DNA of 64,000 nucleotides from the NCBI GenBank assembly GCA_002335055.1, contig DDCH01000007.1, positions 57,972 to 121,971 on the forward strand, written 5' to 3'. The DNA is from Sulfurimonas sp. UBA2011. GTDB taxonomy: Bacteria; Campylobacterota; Campylobacteria; Campylobacterales; Sulfurimonadaceae. Of the stretch, positions 9,355-18,216 are shown piece after piece. The notes beneath the pieces are model-generated. The model did no database searches, had not been told where the DNA came from, and saw nothing but the letters and a program-made list of their open reading frames with translations. The position numbers and the translations under genes were made by a program. Every line of letters starts with the position of its first letter. Within the stretch, counting starts at the first letter, position 1.

Positions 9355-9827
9355 TTTATATCCTTGATTTTAAATAGTATTTTGTTCTTTTTATCTTTAA
9401 AGCAAATCTCATTTCGAGTCACTCTATATAGTATCTCTACATCTGAGTTTTGTATATTTTGCTCAAATCCATAGCCTGTTTTTTTGAAGTTTTTCCCCTC
9501 ATACACAGGCTTACCTAGAACAATATTTTGCAGAATTGTATCAGGATAATTTTCACTTAAATACTCACTGTTAAAACTACTACGAAGCATACAGCCTTCA
9601 TTAAGACAGATGAGATTATTTATCTCAATATTTTGTATATTATTACCTGCTACAAAAAGTTCAAGTCGTATAGAATTATCTGTGTTTTTTATGTACCCTA
9701 AGTCGGAAAATTTTAAAATTTTTGTTTTAATGGTAATAAACTTAGATTTTGAATGTTTGTAGTTTGTAATACTACAAGCACTTAAGAAAAAAAGTAAAAT
9801 GAATATATTATATTTTACATGAAGCAT
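9351..9827 (-). CDS. Putative lipoprotein of unknown function
   Basis: A 158-aa protein with a type II signal peptide: short basic start, hydrophobic core IFILLFFL and lipobox LSAC with the lipidated Cys at position 18. The mature part is rich in Asn, Lys and Ile and shows no domain I recognise; it has two further cysteines (in ICLNEGC) that could form a disulfide. It overlaps nfo by 4 bases. A GCTATAAT promoter lies 35 bases upstream and an AAGG ribosome site precedes the ATG. Confidence 0.75.
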   Translation of the reverse strand: MLHVKYNIFILLFFLSACSITNYKHSKSKFITIKTKILKFSDLGYIKNTDNSIRLELFVAGNNIQNIEINNLICLNEGCMLRSSFNSEYLSENYPDTILQNIVLGKPVYEGKNFKKTGYGFEQNIQNSDVEILYRVTRNEICFKDKKNKILFKIKDIK

Positions 9828-9861
9828 ACATATTGCCTTGATTTATTTAAGAATATTTAGA

Positions 9862-9867
9862 ATTATA
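9862..9867 (-). promoter_or_regulatory. -10 element of the lipoprotein-nfo transcript
   Basis: On the minus strand GCTATAATT, an extended -10 of the Campylobacterota sigma-70 type, lies 35 bases before the lipoprotein ATG with no evident -35 box. Confidence 0.6.
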
Positions 9868-9896
9868 GCATTTATGCGGGGGAATTGAAGAAAGCT

Positions 9897-9923
9897 TAAC
9901 TACACTCATAAAGAGTATAGTTA
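9897..9923 (-). terminator. Hairpin downstream of the FAD oxidoreductase gene
   Basis: Eleven-base inverted repeat (9897-9907 with 9913-9923) around a 5-base loop. The single non-Watson-Crick position becomes a G-U pair only in minus-strand RNA, so it suits the gene ending at 9932. The T-rich tract after it is short. Confidence 0.6.
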
Positions 9924-9931
9924 GGAAGAAA

Positions 9932-10948
9932 TTATTTAAGTTTAGAAACGATACTTTTTACTGCATCACTTGCATGGTTGAATGCTAATGCAATACTACC
10001 TTGATCCGTGACAACATCACCGATAGTATAAAGACCTTCAACATTAGTTTCAAATGTATTTTCATCGTATACAGGAACATCCCACTCACCAGTTTTAACA
10101 CCAGAGTTTACAAGAAGATCCTTAGGTGTTGTACCACCAAGTGCATAAACAGCTCTATCATACTCAGCAGATGTACCATCAGTAAAGTTTACTTGGATTT
10201 TTCCACTTTCTGATTGCTCAAGACTCTCAACATCAACACCCATTTTATTTAGAATTTTTCCATTATCTAAATACTTAGTACACATTTCAGTATTGATAGG
10301 GTTCATACGTGTAATTTCAGCTTTACGATAGTTAAGTGTTACAACACAATCTTCTAAATCTTCAAGTTCAACAAGACCATATGCATACTCACCAGCAGTA
10401 TCTCCACCACCAACGATCATAACTCTCTCGCCATTTTGAACCTTAGAAAGGTTGAAGTTTAGCATTGGCTTGATTTCTTTTGGAAATTTATACTTTGGTC
10501 TATTTGGTTTACCCATACGACCAACTGATAAAATAACATTTCTAGCTCTAATAGTCTCAATACCTTCTGCTATGTCATCGTGACCAAAAATCATTTCAAA
10601 AAGACCGTCTTCATTCTTTGTTACTCTGATGATATCATGGTTATACTCAAACTTATCAAGTACACCCGCAGCTTGAAGTTTTACTTCCATTTGCTCAATA
10701 TACTCTTCTTTAGAACACTCTTCAAAAGAAACATTACCAGTAAACTCAAACTTGATTCCCATCCAGTCTTTATCTACACGTTTACCTTTTTTGTAAAATT
10801 TATGAATCATGTCATTATGATGTGGTGCTTTATCTATAACAATTATGTTTTCAACACCTGCAAGTTTTGCTTCAATAGCAGATGCCATTCCACCAGGGCC
10901 TGCACCAATTATTGCGATATCTACTATTTTTCCATTTTCGTGAATCAT
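9932..10948 (-). CDS. FAD-dependent pyridine nucleotide-disulfide-type oxidoreductase
   Basis: A 338-aa flavoprotein of the thioredoxin reductase-like fold. FAD-binding IIGAGPGGMASAIEA lies near residue 13, a second dinucleotide site MIVGGGDTAGEY near residue 180, and the FAD ribityl-binding YTIGDVV near the C-terminus. The redox CxxC of true thioredoxin reductase is absent, as in YpdA and ferredoxin-NADP reductase-like members. Campylobacter has a similar protein (Cj0559, from memory). The likely role is NAD(P)H-dependent reduction of a small thiol or ferredoxin/flavodoxin; which one cannot be told. A single-gene transcript followed by a hairpin. Confidence 0.82.
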   Translation of the reverse strand: MIHENGKIVDIAIIGAGPGGMASAIEAKLAGVENIIVIDKAPHHNDMIHKFYKKGKRVDKDWMGIKFEFTGNVSFEECSKEEYIEQMEVKLQAAGVLDKFEYNHDIIRVTKNEDGLFEMIFGHDDIAEGIETIRARNVILSVGRMGKPNRPKYKFPKEIKPMLNFNLSKVQNGERVMIVGGGDTAGEYAYGLVELEDLEDCVVTLNYRKAEITRMNPINTEMCTKYLDNGKILNKMGVDVESLEQSESGKIQVNFTDGTSAEYDRAVYALGGTTPKDLLVNSGVKTGEWDVPVYDENTFETNVEGLYTIGDVVTDQGSIALAFNHASDAVKSIVSKLK

Positions 10949-11182
10949 GTTGTTTCCTTTGTAATTAAGAGCTGTAAGATACTAAAATACACTCTAATAA
11001 TATAATTTCAAAATTATAGTATATTAAAATTAAAATATCTACCTATTGAGTAGAAAAATAACTTTTTAGCTTCAAAACAACATACTGAATATAGAAAAAT
11101 TGGCAAATTGTCATATTATACACACTTCCCAGTTTAGTCTGCTACTATAAGTAACAATTAAACTTCTTATATAGGTAAAAAT

Positions 11183-12454
11183 TTGAAAATTCACATAGAT
11201 ATCGACTGTTTTTTTGTTAGTGCTGCTCGTATTGTAGAGCCCGGGTTAGAGCATAAAGCGGTGGCTATTGGTGGGAGAAGTGATACAAAAATATTTAATA
11301 AAGATGCAAAAAATCAGACTGTAAACTTTGAAAACACTGGAAGTTTTGTTCCTACATTTTATAAGGCTTATGAGAAAAAAGACGATGATATAGCATCCTT
11401 CACAGATGCAAATGGTAAAATAAGAGGAATTTTAACTACATCTTCATATGAAGCTCGTTCATTTGGCATCAAAACAGCCATGACTATCCGTGAAGCACTA
11501 CAGCTCTGTCCTCATCTCATCATAAAAGCACCAAATATGTCTCTGTATCAAAAACTCTCACATGAACTCCATGAGTTCTTATGTACAAAGATTCCTCTAG
11601 TTGAGCAGGCAAGCATTGATGAGTTTTATGGAGATTTAAGTGGTTGGGTTGAAGATAAAGACATCCCTGCCTTTATTGATACACTCCGCCATGAGATACT
11701 TCATGTTTTAAAACTCCCAGTATCTATAGGAGCTGCCCCTACTAGGTACATAGCAAAACTAGCAACTACCTATGCCAAACCTTTTGGTTCGAAGGTTATA
11801 GATAAGTATAACTTTGATTCTTTTGTAAACCCTATTGTTGTGGGAGATTTTGCAGGTATCGGTAAAAGTATGAAACAAAAACTCTATGGTGCACAGATTC
11901 ATACTCTAGGTGACATTCGTAAACGCAGAGGTACTCTAGAGTCTTGGGGACCTTATTCCACTGATCTTTATAAACGTATTAACGGTGAGGTTGATGCAGC
12001 CATTAAAACAAGCCATAAAAGAAAGTCTATAGGTATTAGCCGAACTATGGATCCTCTCTATGACAGGAGAGAGCTTAAACGCCGTGTTCATATACTTACC
12101 CGACATCTCGCTTATGCTATTTTAAAACTAGATGTTATACCTACTGTATTTCACTTAGGTATTCGTTATGAAATGAATCAAAAATCTCATAAAAATATCT
12201 CACTTGCAGAACTCTTTACAGAAAAGAAATTTGACTCTTTATGCATAAAACTTTTTAACCAAGCAGATACACAAAAAAGACTCAAAGTTATAAATCTCAG
12301 TATTAATTGTTCTAGTTTTACACGAGACTCTAAAAAAGAGCTTTCTCTCATAGGATTTAATGAAGAGCAAAAAATGAAAAAACTAACAGAACAGACACAA
12401 ATTTTAAGAGAGAAGTATGGCATAGATACATTAAAATGGGGCAGTGAAATGTAA
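11183..12454 (+). CDS. dinB: DNA polymerase IV, Y family
   Basis: Error-prone translesion polymerase, 423 aa. It starts at TTG with AGGTAAAAA upstream. Catalytic carboxylates are D6 (IHIDIDCFF) and D146/E147 in QASIDEFYGDL. The palm, thumb and helix-hairpin-helix (FAGIGKSMKQKLYG) and little-finger regions follow. Between the first strand and RGILTTSSYEAR there is an insert of about 49 residues (31-79) where most DinB proteins have about 10; I recall similar inserts in other Campylobacterota, so it is probably lineage-specific. No beta-clamp motif of the QLxLF type is obvious at the C-terminus. Confidence 0.9.
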   Translation: MKIHIDIDCFFVSAARIVEPGLEHKAVAIGGRSDTKIFNKDAKNQTVNFENTGSFVPTFYKAYEKKDDDIASFTDANGKIRGILTTSSYEARSFGIKTAMTIREALQLCPHLIIKAPNMSLYQKLSHELHEFLCTKIPLVEQASIDEFYGDLSGWVEDKDIPAFIDTLRHEILHVLKLPVSIGAAPTRYIAKLATTYAKPFGSKVIDKYNFDSFVNPIVVGDFAGIGKSMKQKLYGAQIHTLGDIRKRRGTLESWGPYSTDLYKRINGEVDAAIKTSHKRKSIGISRTMDPLYDRRELKRRVHILTRHLAYAILKLDVIPTVFHLGIRYEMNQKSHKNISLAELFTEKKFDSLCIKLFNQADTQKRLKVINLSINCSSFTRDSKKELSLIGFNEEQKMKKLTEQTQILREKYGIDTLKWGSEM

Positions 12455-12465
12455 TCATTATATGA

Positions 12466-12471
12466 TACAAT
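12466..12471 (+). promoter_or_regulatory. -10 element, probable leaderless start of the DUF234 gene
   Basis: TACAAT ends 7 bases before the ATG at 12479, so transcription should begin at or within a base or two of the start codon. There is no ribosome-binding site. Confidence 0.5.
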
Positions 12472-12478
12472 ATCTACT

Positions 12479-13417
12479 ATGACAAACTCTAAACTACTCG
12501 AGCAGTTTCGCTCCTTTTATTTTCGTAACTACCCAAATGATATGGAGATTCAAATCTCCTACTTCTCAGTTTTTGGTGGTTTAGGATGGGATATAGACAC
12601 TTCTAAACCCATTAATGAGTTAATACAAGAGCTAATCATAGAAAACTTTGATATTTTAAATCAAAAAATAGAAGAGTTAATAGATACACAACCTTCACAT
12701 AAACGCCTACTTCAGGCATTAGCTACTGGAGATAGAAAAATCTTTTCTGCCTTTAAGAGAGCTGGACTCAACAATGGAAATGGAGGAGGAGCACTCAACT
12801 ACCTTCAAGATGTAGGACTAATTCAGATGGAGTATTCTAGAGAACGCCACCCACGAGAGATAAATCCAAATGCAAAACTAAAACGCCGTGATGCAAGACA
12901 TAGAATCTCTCACAAGGTACTTTTTTCCCATCCATTTGTTAGGTTCTGGTTTTATTTTATCACTCCTCAAATCGCCAACATCAAAGAGAAAAATTATGAA
13001 GCCCTACACTCAAATATTGAGAAGCATTTAAATAGCTACACAAGTCTCATTTTTGAAGAGTTAAGTGAAGTTTTACTTAATTATAATCTCAGAGATGCAC
13101 AGATTATCAGTTCAGGTAGTTACTGGGATGCGAACTTAGAGATAGATATATTAACCCTTACAAATGATGAAAATATATATGTAAGTGAGTGCAAGTGGAC
13201 AAATCATATTATAAACAAAAAAGAGTTACATAAACTAAATGAAAAATGTGTCAAACTTGACATAATTCCTACACAAATTATTCTCTTCTCAAAACGTGGG
13301 TTTTCTAAAGAGTTAGAGCAACTAAAGAGTAGTGCTCTTGTACTTTATAGCTCAGAAGATTTTGAAGCCTTACTCAAAAATGTTTCAAAAGATGAACTTA
13401 TAGAAAATTTTATTTAA
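12479..13417 (+). CDS. DUF234-type PD-(D/E)XK nuclease-like protein, stand-alone
   Basis: A 312-aa protein whose second half matches the DUF234 domain usually found C-terminal to an archaeal-type P-loop ATPase. The nuclease core is visible as EIDILTL followed by YVSECKW, giving the D...ExK catalytic pattern near residues 218-236. Residues about 40-130 form a winged-helix-like region (LLQALATGDRKIFSAFKRAG). No Walker motifs are present, so the ATPase half is missing from this polypeptide and not encoded next door. The gene converges on the J-domain remnant with a 4-base overlap. Function unknown; DNA cleavage is inferred from the fold. Confidence 0.78.
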   Translation: MTNSKLLEQFRSFYFRNYPNDMEIQISYFSVFGGLGWDIDTSKPINELIQELIIENFDILNQKIEELIDTQPSHKRLLQALATGDRKIFSAFKRAGLNNGNGGGALNYLQDVGLIQMEYSRERHPREINPNAKLKRRDARHRISHKVLFSHPFVRFWFYFITPQIANIKEKNYEALHSNIEKHLNSYTSLIFEELSEVLLNYNLRDAQIISSGSYWDANLEIDILTLTNDENIYVSECKWTNHIINKKELHKLNEKCVKLDIIPTQIILFSKRGFSKELEQLKSSALVLYSSEDFEALLKNVSKDELIENFI

Positions 13418-14152
13418 CTCACAACCTTCAATGCTGTGTATGCTTCTTGAAGTAGTTGAAACTTTTGAGTATAGTGTTCTACCATATGAGGTGCTTCATG
13501 AATTACCTTATCAGGATGGTAGACTTTAGTTAGTTTTTTGTATGACTTTTTAAGAGCATCTTGACTCGCGCCTACAGGACATTCTAGTACTGTATAAAAA
13601 AGTGTGTTCTCATCTTCTTCCTCTTTACATAAATCACCAAAACTAAAATTAGCAAAATCGCTATAGAGTTTAGACATAAAATGATTATCGTAAGTGTACT
13701 GAATCTTATAGTGCAAGATATGCCGTTTATTAAGTGCTCTCTCTAGTCTTGCTTTTGCTTTAAAATCAGAGACATCTATCACAAGGGAGAGATCTGTCCC
13801 TCTTTCTACATATACTTCTAACTGGGAACGCATATAGTTAAGAACCCACGAGTTAGGTGTTTTTATCATAAGCATAAAGATTTACTTTTATAACTTCTGG
13901 CTCTTGAAGTTTTTCTAACTCAATTTTTATAGGTTGTGTTCCAAACTTTAACATACTTCTTAGAAAAAACTCATGCTTAAAATCATGTGTTTTCGCATGA
14001 TGTTCGCTGAGTTGCTGTATAAACTCTTCTCTCACCTCAGTAAGGTTTTCATTACGAAAAACAAGAACAGACTTTGGTAAAAAAAGCATTCTACCTGCGT
14101 GATGATGATTTAAAAATCCATATACCTTACGTTTAGGACGGTTTTTTATAAA
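13414..14152 (-). pseudogene. J-domain (DnaJ-like) protein broken by a frameshift in a poly-A run
   Basis: Two overlapping frames form one protein. The upstream frame (13853-14152) encodes an N-terminal region ending ...LYAYDKNT; the downstream frame (13414-13875) continues TPNSWVLNYMRSQ and ends in a J domain with helix SQDALKKSYKKL and the HPD motif in YHPDKV. Removing one A from the five-A run at the junction joins them as DKTPNSWV with no other change. The open frame also continues upstream of the first ATG (14089) through NRPKRKVYGFLNHHHAGR to a stop at 14153-14155 without any standard start, so the 5' end is also damaged. I recall intact homologues in Sulfurimonas-like genomes. Alternatives are transcriptional slippage or a sequencing error. 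Confidence 0.8.
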
Positions 14153-14248
14153 TTAAGTAAAAAGAGTTCCACTCTATTACTTTCTTCAGACTTACTGTGT
14201 TAATTTATAGTTTCAATAAGCTTTCATTTTATTTATAGGTAATTTTTG

Positions 14249-14254
14249 TATAAT
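14249..14254 (+). promoter_or_regulatory. -10 element upstream of purF
   Basis: TATAAT preceded by a T-rich tract (TTTTTG), 38 bases before the TTG start of purF; typical sigma-70 element of this phylum without a -35 box. Confidence 0.6.
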
Positions 14255-14292
14255 TGCATTAATTATTTACTATTAGGTTAGAAGGATATAAT

Positions 14293-15654
14293 TTGCGCGA
14301 AGATATAAACGAAAAATGTGCTGTTGTCGGAATTTTTGGTCATGAAGAGGCTTCTAAACTAGCTTACTTTTCACTACACGCTTTACAACACCGTGGCCAA
14401 GAAGCTGCAGGTATCAGTTCATCTGATGGAAAAAAACTTCATACTATTAAGGACCGTGGTCTAGTAATGCAAGTTTTTAATGAAAAAAATCTAGAAACAC
14501 TCAGTGGTTCATCTGCTGTAGGGCACACACGTTACTCAACTGCTGGTGATGATTCAATTCTTGATGCACAACCAGTCTTTGCCCGTTATGACCTTGGTGA
14601 GATGGCTATTGTTCACAATGGTAACCTTACTAATGCTCAAGAAGTGCGTACTTCACTTATCGAGAAAGGTGCAATCTTTCAAACATTTATGGATACAGAA
14701 AACCTTATTCACCTAATCGCTAAAAGTCCTAAAGACAAACTTGTTGATAGAATTATTGATGCAGTTCAGAGAATAGAGGGGGCATTTTCTTTAGTATTTT
14801 TAAGTAGAACGAAAATGTTTGCTATGCGCGATCGTTTTGGTTTTCGTCCTCTAAGTTTAGGCCGTCTTCCAAATGGAGGTTATATTGTTGCTAGTGAAAC
14901 TTGTGCATTTGACCTTGTTGGTGCTACTTTAGTTCGTGATGTTGAACCGGGTGAACTGCTTATATTTGAAAAAGACAAGGCACCTCAAAGTATCAAAGTA
15001 TATGAGCCAACACCTAAACACTGTATCTTTGAGTATGTTTATTTTGCTCGTCCTGACTCTACTGTTTATGGTCAGTCTGTATATCAAATGCGTAAAAATA
15101 TGGGTCAAGCCTTAGCATCAGTCGAACCAATTGAAGCTGATGTAGTTATACCAGTGCCTGATGGTGGTGTACCAGCAGCTATTGGTTACTCTCAAAAGAG
15201 TGGTATCCCTTATGAGTTGGGAATAATGAGAAACCATTATATCGGTCGTACTTTTATAGAGCCAACACAAGAGATGCGTGACTTAAAAGTAAAAATGAAA
15301 CTCTCCCCCATGATAGATGTTATCAAAGGTAAACGTGTAATCGTTGTAGATGACTCTATTGTTCGTGGTACAACTTCTCGTCGTATCATCAGAATGCTAA
15401 AAGAGGCAGGTGCAAGTGAAGTACATATGCGTGTTTCTTCTCCTCCAACAACTGATCCATGTTTTTATGGTGTAGATACTCCAAGTAAAGATAAGCTAAT
15501 CGCTTCAAATATGACAAATCAAGAAATCTGTGACTACATCGAAGCAGATTCACTTGCTTATCTTGATGAAGATTCACTGCTAAAAAGTGTAAATTCTACT
15601 GTAGATGAAGAAAAGTACTGTACTGCATGTTTTACTGGGAAATACATAGTTTAA
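14293..15654 (+). CDS. purF: Amidophosphoribosyltransferase
   Basis: First committed step of purine synthesis: PRPP plus glutamine gives phosphoribosylamine. 453 aa, starting at TTG with AAGGA upstream. The nucleophile is Cys9, exposed after removal of the short propeptide MREDINEK. The N-terminal glutaminase part carries GHTRYSTAG and MAIVHNGNL; the C-terminal phosphoribosyltransferase has the PRPP loop VIVVDDSIVRGTTS. Two cysteines near the end (KYCTACFTGKY) resemble the iron-sulfur ligands of Bacillus-type PurF. It overlaps yhcC by one base (TAATG). Confidence 0.96.
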   Translation: MREDINEKCAVVGIFGHEEASKLAYFSLHALQHRGQEAAGISSSDGKKLHTIKDRGLVMQVFNEKNLETLSGSSAVGHTRYSTAGDDSILDAQPVFARYDLGEMAIVHNGNLTNAQEVRTSLIEKGAIFQTFMDTENLIHLIAKSPKDKLVDRIIDAVQRIEGAFSLVFLSRTKMFAMRDRFGFRPLSLGRLPNGGYIVASETCAFDLVGATLVRDVEPGELLIFEKDKAPQSIKVYEPTPKHCIFEYVYFARPDSTVYGQSVYQMRKNMGQALASVEPIEADVVIPVPDGGVPAAIGYSQKSGIPYELGIMRNHYIGRTFIEPTQEMRDLKVKMKLSPMIDVIKGKRVIVVDDSIVRGTTSRRIIRMLKEAGASEVHMRVSSPPTTDPCFYGVDTPSKDKLIASNMTNQEICDYIEADSLAYLDEDSLLKSVNSTVDEEKYCTACFTGKYIV

Positions 15655-16613
15655 TGGAACAAATATATACATACGGTGGTTACCTAAAGAAGAAGTTTAA
15701 TGCTAAAGTTTATAAGGTTGGTATTAATATTTCTGGATTTACTTGTCCAAACATAGATGGAACAGTTGCAAAAGGTGGTTGTACATTTTGTGAAAACGAC
15801 TCTTTTTCAGCAAGTACAGATGAAGTACAAGAGCTTAAAAGTTTTCACTTAAACCTTGACTCATTAGAAAACCCATACTTAGACAAACAACTTTTACAAC
15901 TAGAACAGCAGTTCTCTGCTATCTCTAAACGCCAAGCCAAAGAATATGGAGCAGAGAAGTTCCTTGTTTACTTTCAGTCATTTACAAATACTTATGCTCC
16001 ATTTGAAACACTAAAAGCTCTGTATGAAAAAGCACTTTCATTTGACAATGTAGTTGGTCTTAGTATTGGTACACGTTCTGATAGTATCACACAAGAGACA
16101 CTAGACTATCTTGCCGAGCTTGCAAAAACAAGTGAGATATGGCTTGAGTTTGGTATTCAATCTGTATATGATGAAACACTCATAAAGATTAATCGTGGTC
16201 ACGATAGTGATAATGTTAAAGAGTGGATAATCAAGACTAAAAAAGCTGGAGTTAATGTCTGTGGACACCTAATCTTTGGTTTACCCAACGAAACACAGGA
16301 GATGATGCTTGAGACTTCACGTGCAGCTTATGAGTGGGGAATCGATTCTGTAAAATACCATCCACTATATGTAGTAAACCGAACAGCACTTGCAAATGAG
16401 TACAAGCGTGGAGAGTTTACTCCCATCAGTGAACAAGAATATCTTGATGTTTTGGTTAAGTCTATAGAGATGAAACCCGAGAATGTTCATGTACAAAGAA
16501 TAACAGCTGGACTAGATGATGATTCACTCCTAGCACCTCAGTGGTGTAGAAATAAAAATATTCAAGTTAAAAATATAAATCAAGCACTTAAAAAAGTTGG
16601 TCTTAAGTACTAG
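15654..16613 (+). CDS. Radical SAM protein, TIGR01212/YhcC family
   Basis: About 319 aa from the ATG that overlaps the purF stop (TAATG); an earlier in-frame ATG at 15627 would lie inside purF and is unlikely. It begins MEQIYTYGGYLKKKFNAKVYK and has the family's widely spaced cluster motif CPNIDGTVAKGGCTFC (C-x12-C-x2-C) for the 4Fe-4S that cleaves S-adenosylmethionine. The C-terminal half keeps GHLIFGLPNET. The substrate is not established. Co-translated with purF. Confidence 0.88.
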   Translation: MEQIYTYGGYLKKKFNAKVYKVGINISGFTCPNIDGTVAKGGCTFCENDSFSASTDEVQELKSFHLNLDSLENPYLDKQLLQLEQQFSAISKRQAKEYGAEKFLVYFQSFTNTYAPFETLKALYEKALSFDNVVGLSIGTRSDSITQETLDYLAELAKTSEIWLEFGIQSVYDETLIKINRGHDSDNVKEWIIKTKKAGVNVCGHLIFGLPNETQEMMLETSRAAYEWGIDSVKYHPLYVVNRTALANEYKRGEFTPISEQEYLDVLVKSIEMKPENVHVQRITAGLDDDSLLAPQWCRNKNIQVKNINQALKKVGLKY

Positions 16614-16621
16614 TGTCCCCG

Positions 16622-16654
16622 TACTTTAGAAAACTGTGCTGTACTTCTAAAGTA
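16622..16654 (+). terminator. Hairpin after yhcC
   Basis: Perfect 9-base inverted repeat TACTTTAGA / TCTAAAGTA with a 15-base loop, 9 bases past the yhcC stop. A third copy of TCTAAAGTA follows at about 16663-16671. No U-tract, so a weak or regulated terminator. Confidence 0.4.
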
Positions 16655-16676
16655 TGGTGGGTATCTAAAGTAGACT

Positions 16677-17027
16677 CTAAAAGCTTCCACCCTTAACATT
16701 TCCAGTAGCATGACCTCTGTTTACAAGTTTTAACTCAAAAGTAACTCTACCAATTTTATGCTTTCCTTCATTTCTTACTATTCCCATGTAGACAATTTAT
16801 TCAGTACTGAGTAAACGTTTGTTTTTGAGTTTATAAAGTGTAACAACCTTTGTGTATTTGTCAACTACTATCACCGAAAAGCCTGCTAAAAAGAAACATA
16901 CAATAGATATAAACATACCTAGCTATATTTATGTCTCATCTTGTTTCATTGCACCAATAGCACCCGCTGTAAAAAGAAGAAAGATTACTCTAAAAGTGAT
17001 AAAGTGCCAATAGTTTAAAAGTGTCAT
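16677..17027 (-). pseudogene. DUF2393 family protein with internal stop codons
   Basis: The ATG at 17027 overlaps the stop of the intact DUF2393 gene (ATGA coupling), and one frame runs to a TAG at 16677. It encodes an N-terminal membrane helix (FRVIFLLFTAGAIGAM), a second helix (FISIVCFFLAGFSVIVV) and the domain core YMGIVRNEGKHKIGRV...LKLVNRGHATGNVKGGSF, clearly paralogous to its upstream neighbour in layout. The frame contains a TAA and a TAG between the two helices and another TAA before YMGIV. All are in one frame, so point mutations rather than an indel killed it. Confidence 0.82.
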
Positions 17028-17536
17028 CTGCAATCTGCTCCAATTGAAATATTATAATCCCTACTATAGGTAAAAGGTTCAACAATAATCTTAAACTCTC
17101 TAGTCTCTGATTTTTGTATATCCACTTCTATAATCGACATTTTTTTGAAAGGTTTAAATTTTTTAAGATAGTTTTTGAGTTTATTTGAGCTAACACTATA
17201 GGCACTCGCTGTAATTTTACACTCTTTAAAGTACTTGTTTGATTCATTTGTGATACTTCCTTTAACTACTACAGCTTGACTAAATTGTAATCTTTTTTGG
17301 CTTTTTAGTAATGTAGAGTTTTTAAAAAGAGTTTCGTGGAGTTTGATGTAACCCAAAGTTGGGCCAAGGAGAAGGATAGAGAATCCAAGCAGTATAAAGA
17401 GTAATGCTAAAAGAAGCTTTTTTCTAAGTACTATACCAAGTATCACACAGAGCAGAAAAAGAACAAAAACACTTCCAAATAATAGATAATCCCATTTAAT
17501 AAGAGAGTCTATAAAAAGAGTGATTTTATTGTTCAT
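17024..17536 (-). CDS. DUF2393 family membrane-anchored protein
   Basis: A 170-aa protein with two N-terminal helices (about 15-35 and 40-60) and a C-terminal domain beginning LQFSQAVVVKGSITNESN that resembles a periplasmic beta-sandwich. The conserved K-F-x-E-C-K-I motif and the pattern of paired genes fit DUF2393, found mainly in Campylobacterota. It overlaps the hisIE stop by one base and was followed by a now-broken paralogue. Function unknown. Confidence 0.75.
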   Translation of the reverse strand: MNNKITLFIDSLIKWDYLLFGSVFVLFLLCVILGIVLRKKLLLALLFILLGFSILLLGPTLGYIKLHETLFKNSTLLKSQKRLQFSQAVVVKGSITNESNKYFKECKITASAYSVSSNKLKNYLKKFKPFKKMSIIEVDIQKSETREFKIIVEPFTYSRDYNISIGADCR

Positions 17537-18216
17537 TAGTCCTCTCTTGCGTTTTTCTCAGCTATACCGCTCATATCAAATCTACGAGTCAACTCTTGTT
17601 TAATTCTATCAGGGGAGATATTTTTAACAGCAAGTGCTACTAGCATATGATAAGTTAAATCAGCTGCTTCATAAATCATCTCACTCTCATCATTATCTTT
17701 ATATGCGAAACAAAATTCTCCAGCTTCTTCTACTACTTTTTTCAAAATAGTATTGTCACCTTTATGAATAAGTTTAGCTGTCCAAGAAGTTGTTGGGTCA
17801 GCTAATTTTCTCTCTTGTATAGTATGATAGAGTGTATCTATAACGCCATAAGCAGCAGTTGTATCAACTTCTACTTCTGAGTTAGTCTCACCTGATTCTA
17901 ACTCTGTAAAAAAACAAGATTTATGACCAGTATGACAAGCAACTCCTTCTTGTGTTACTTTTATAAGAAGAGTATCATTATCACAATCTATACTAAAAGA
18001 GGCAATTGTCTGTGTGTGACCACTACTCTCACCCTTTTTCCAGATACGTTGTTTTGAGCGAGAAAAGTAGTGTGCAATTTTTGTATTTAAAGAGAGTTCT
18101 AATGCTTCTTTATTCATATAAGCCATCATTAAAATTTCATTTGTTGAAACTTCTTGAACAATAACGGGAAGAAGTTCTGACTTCTCCCAATCTACTCTAT
18201 CTACTGCGTTTATCAT
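17536..18216 (-). CDS. hisIE: Phosphoribosyl-AMP cyclohydrolase / phosphoribosyl-ATP pyrophosphatase
   Basis: Bifunctional histidine enzyme (steps 2 and 3), 226 aa. The cyclohydrolase half (1-115) has WKKGESSGHTQ, the metal-binding SIDCDNDTLL and the zinc cysteines in ACHTGHKSCFF. The pyrophosphatase half (125-226) has the MazG-like helices KKVVEEAGEF and EAADLTYHMLVAL. Its start codon overlaps the stop of the SPFH gene by one base. No other his genes are nearby. Confidence 0.96.
   Translation of the reverse strand: MINAVDRVDWEKSELLPVIVQEVSTNEILMMAYMNKEALELSLNTKIAHYFSRSKQRIWKKGESSGHTQTIASFSIDCDNDTLLIKVTQEGVACHTGHKSCFFTELESGETNSEVEVDTTAAYGVIDTLYHTIQERKLADPTTSWTAKLIHKGDNTILKKVVEEAGEFCFAYKDNDESEMIYEAADLTYHMLVALAVKNISPDRIKQELTRRFDMSGIAEKNARED

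Noticed and set aside
16677..17027. Stop-codon recoding instead of pseudogene for the DUF2393 paralogue
   Set aside because: Two different stop codons are involved and all neighbouring genes end normally at TAA, TAG or TGA, so reassignment is unlikely.
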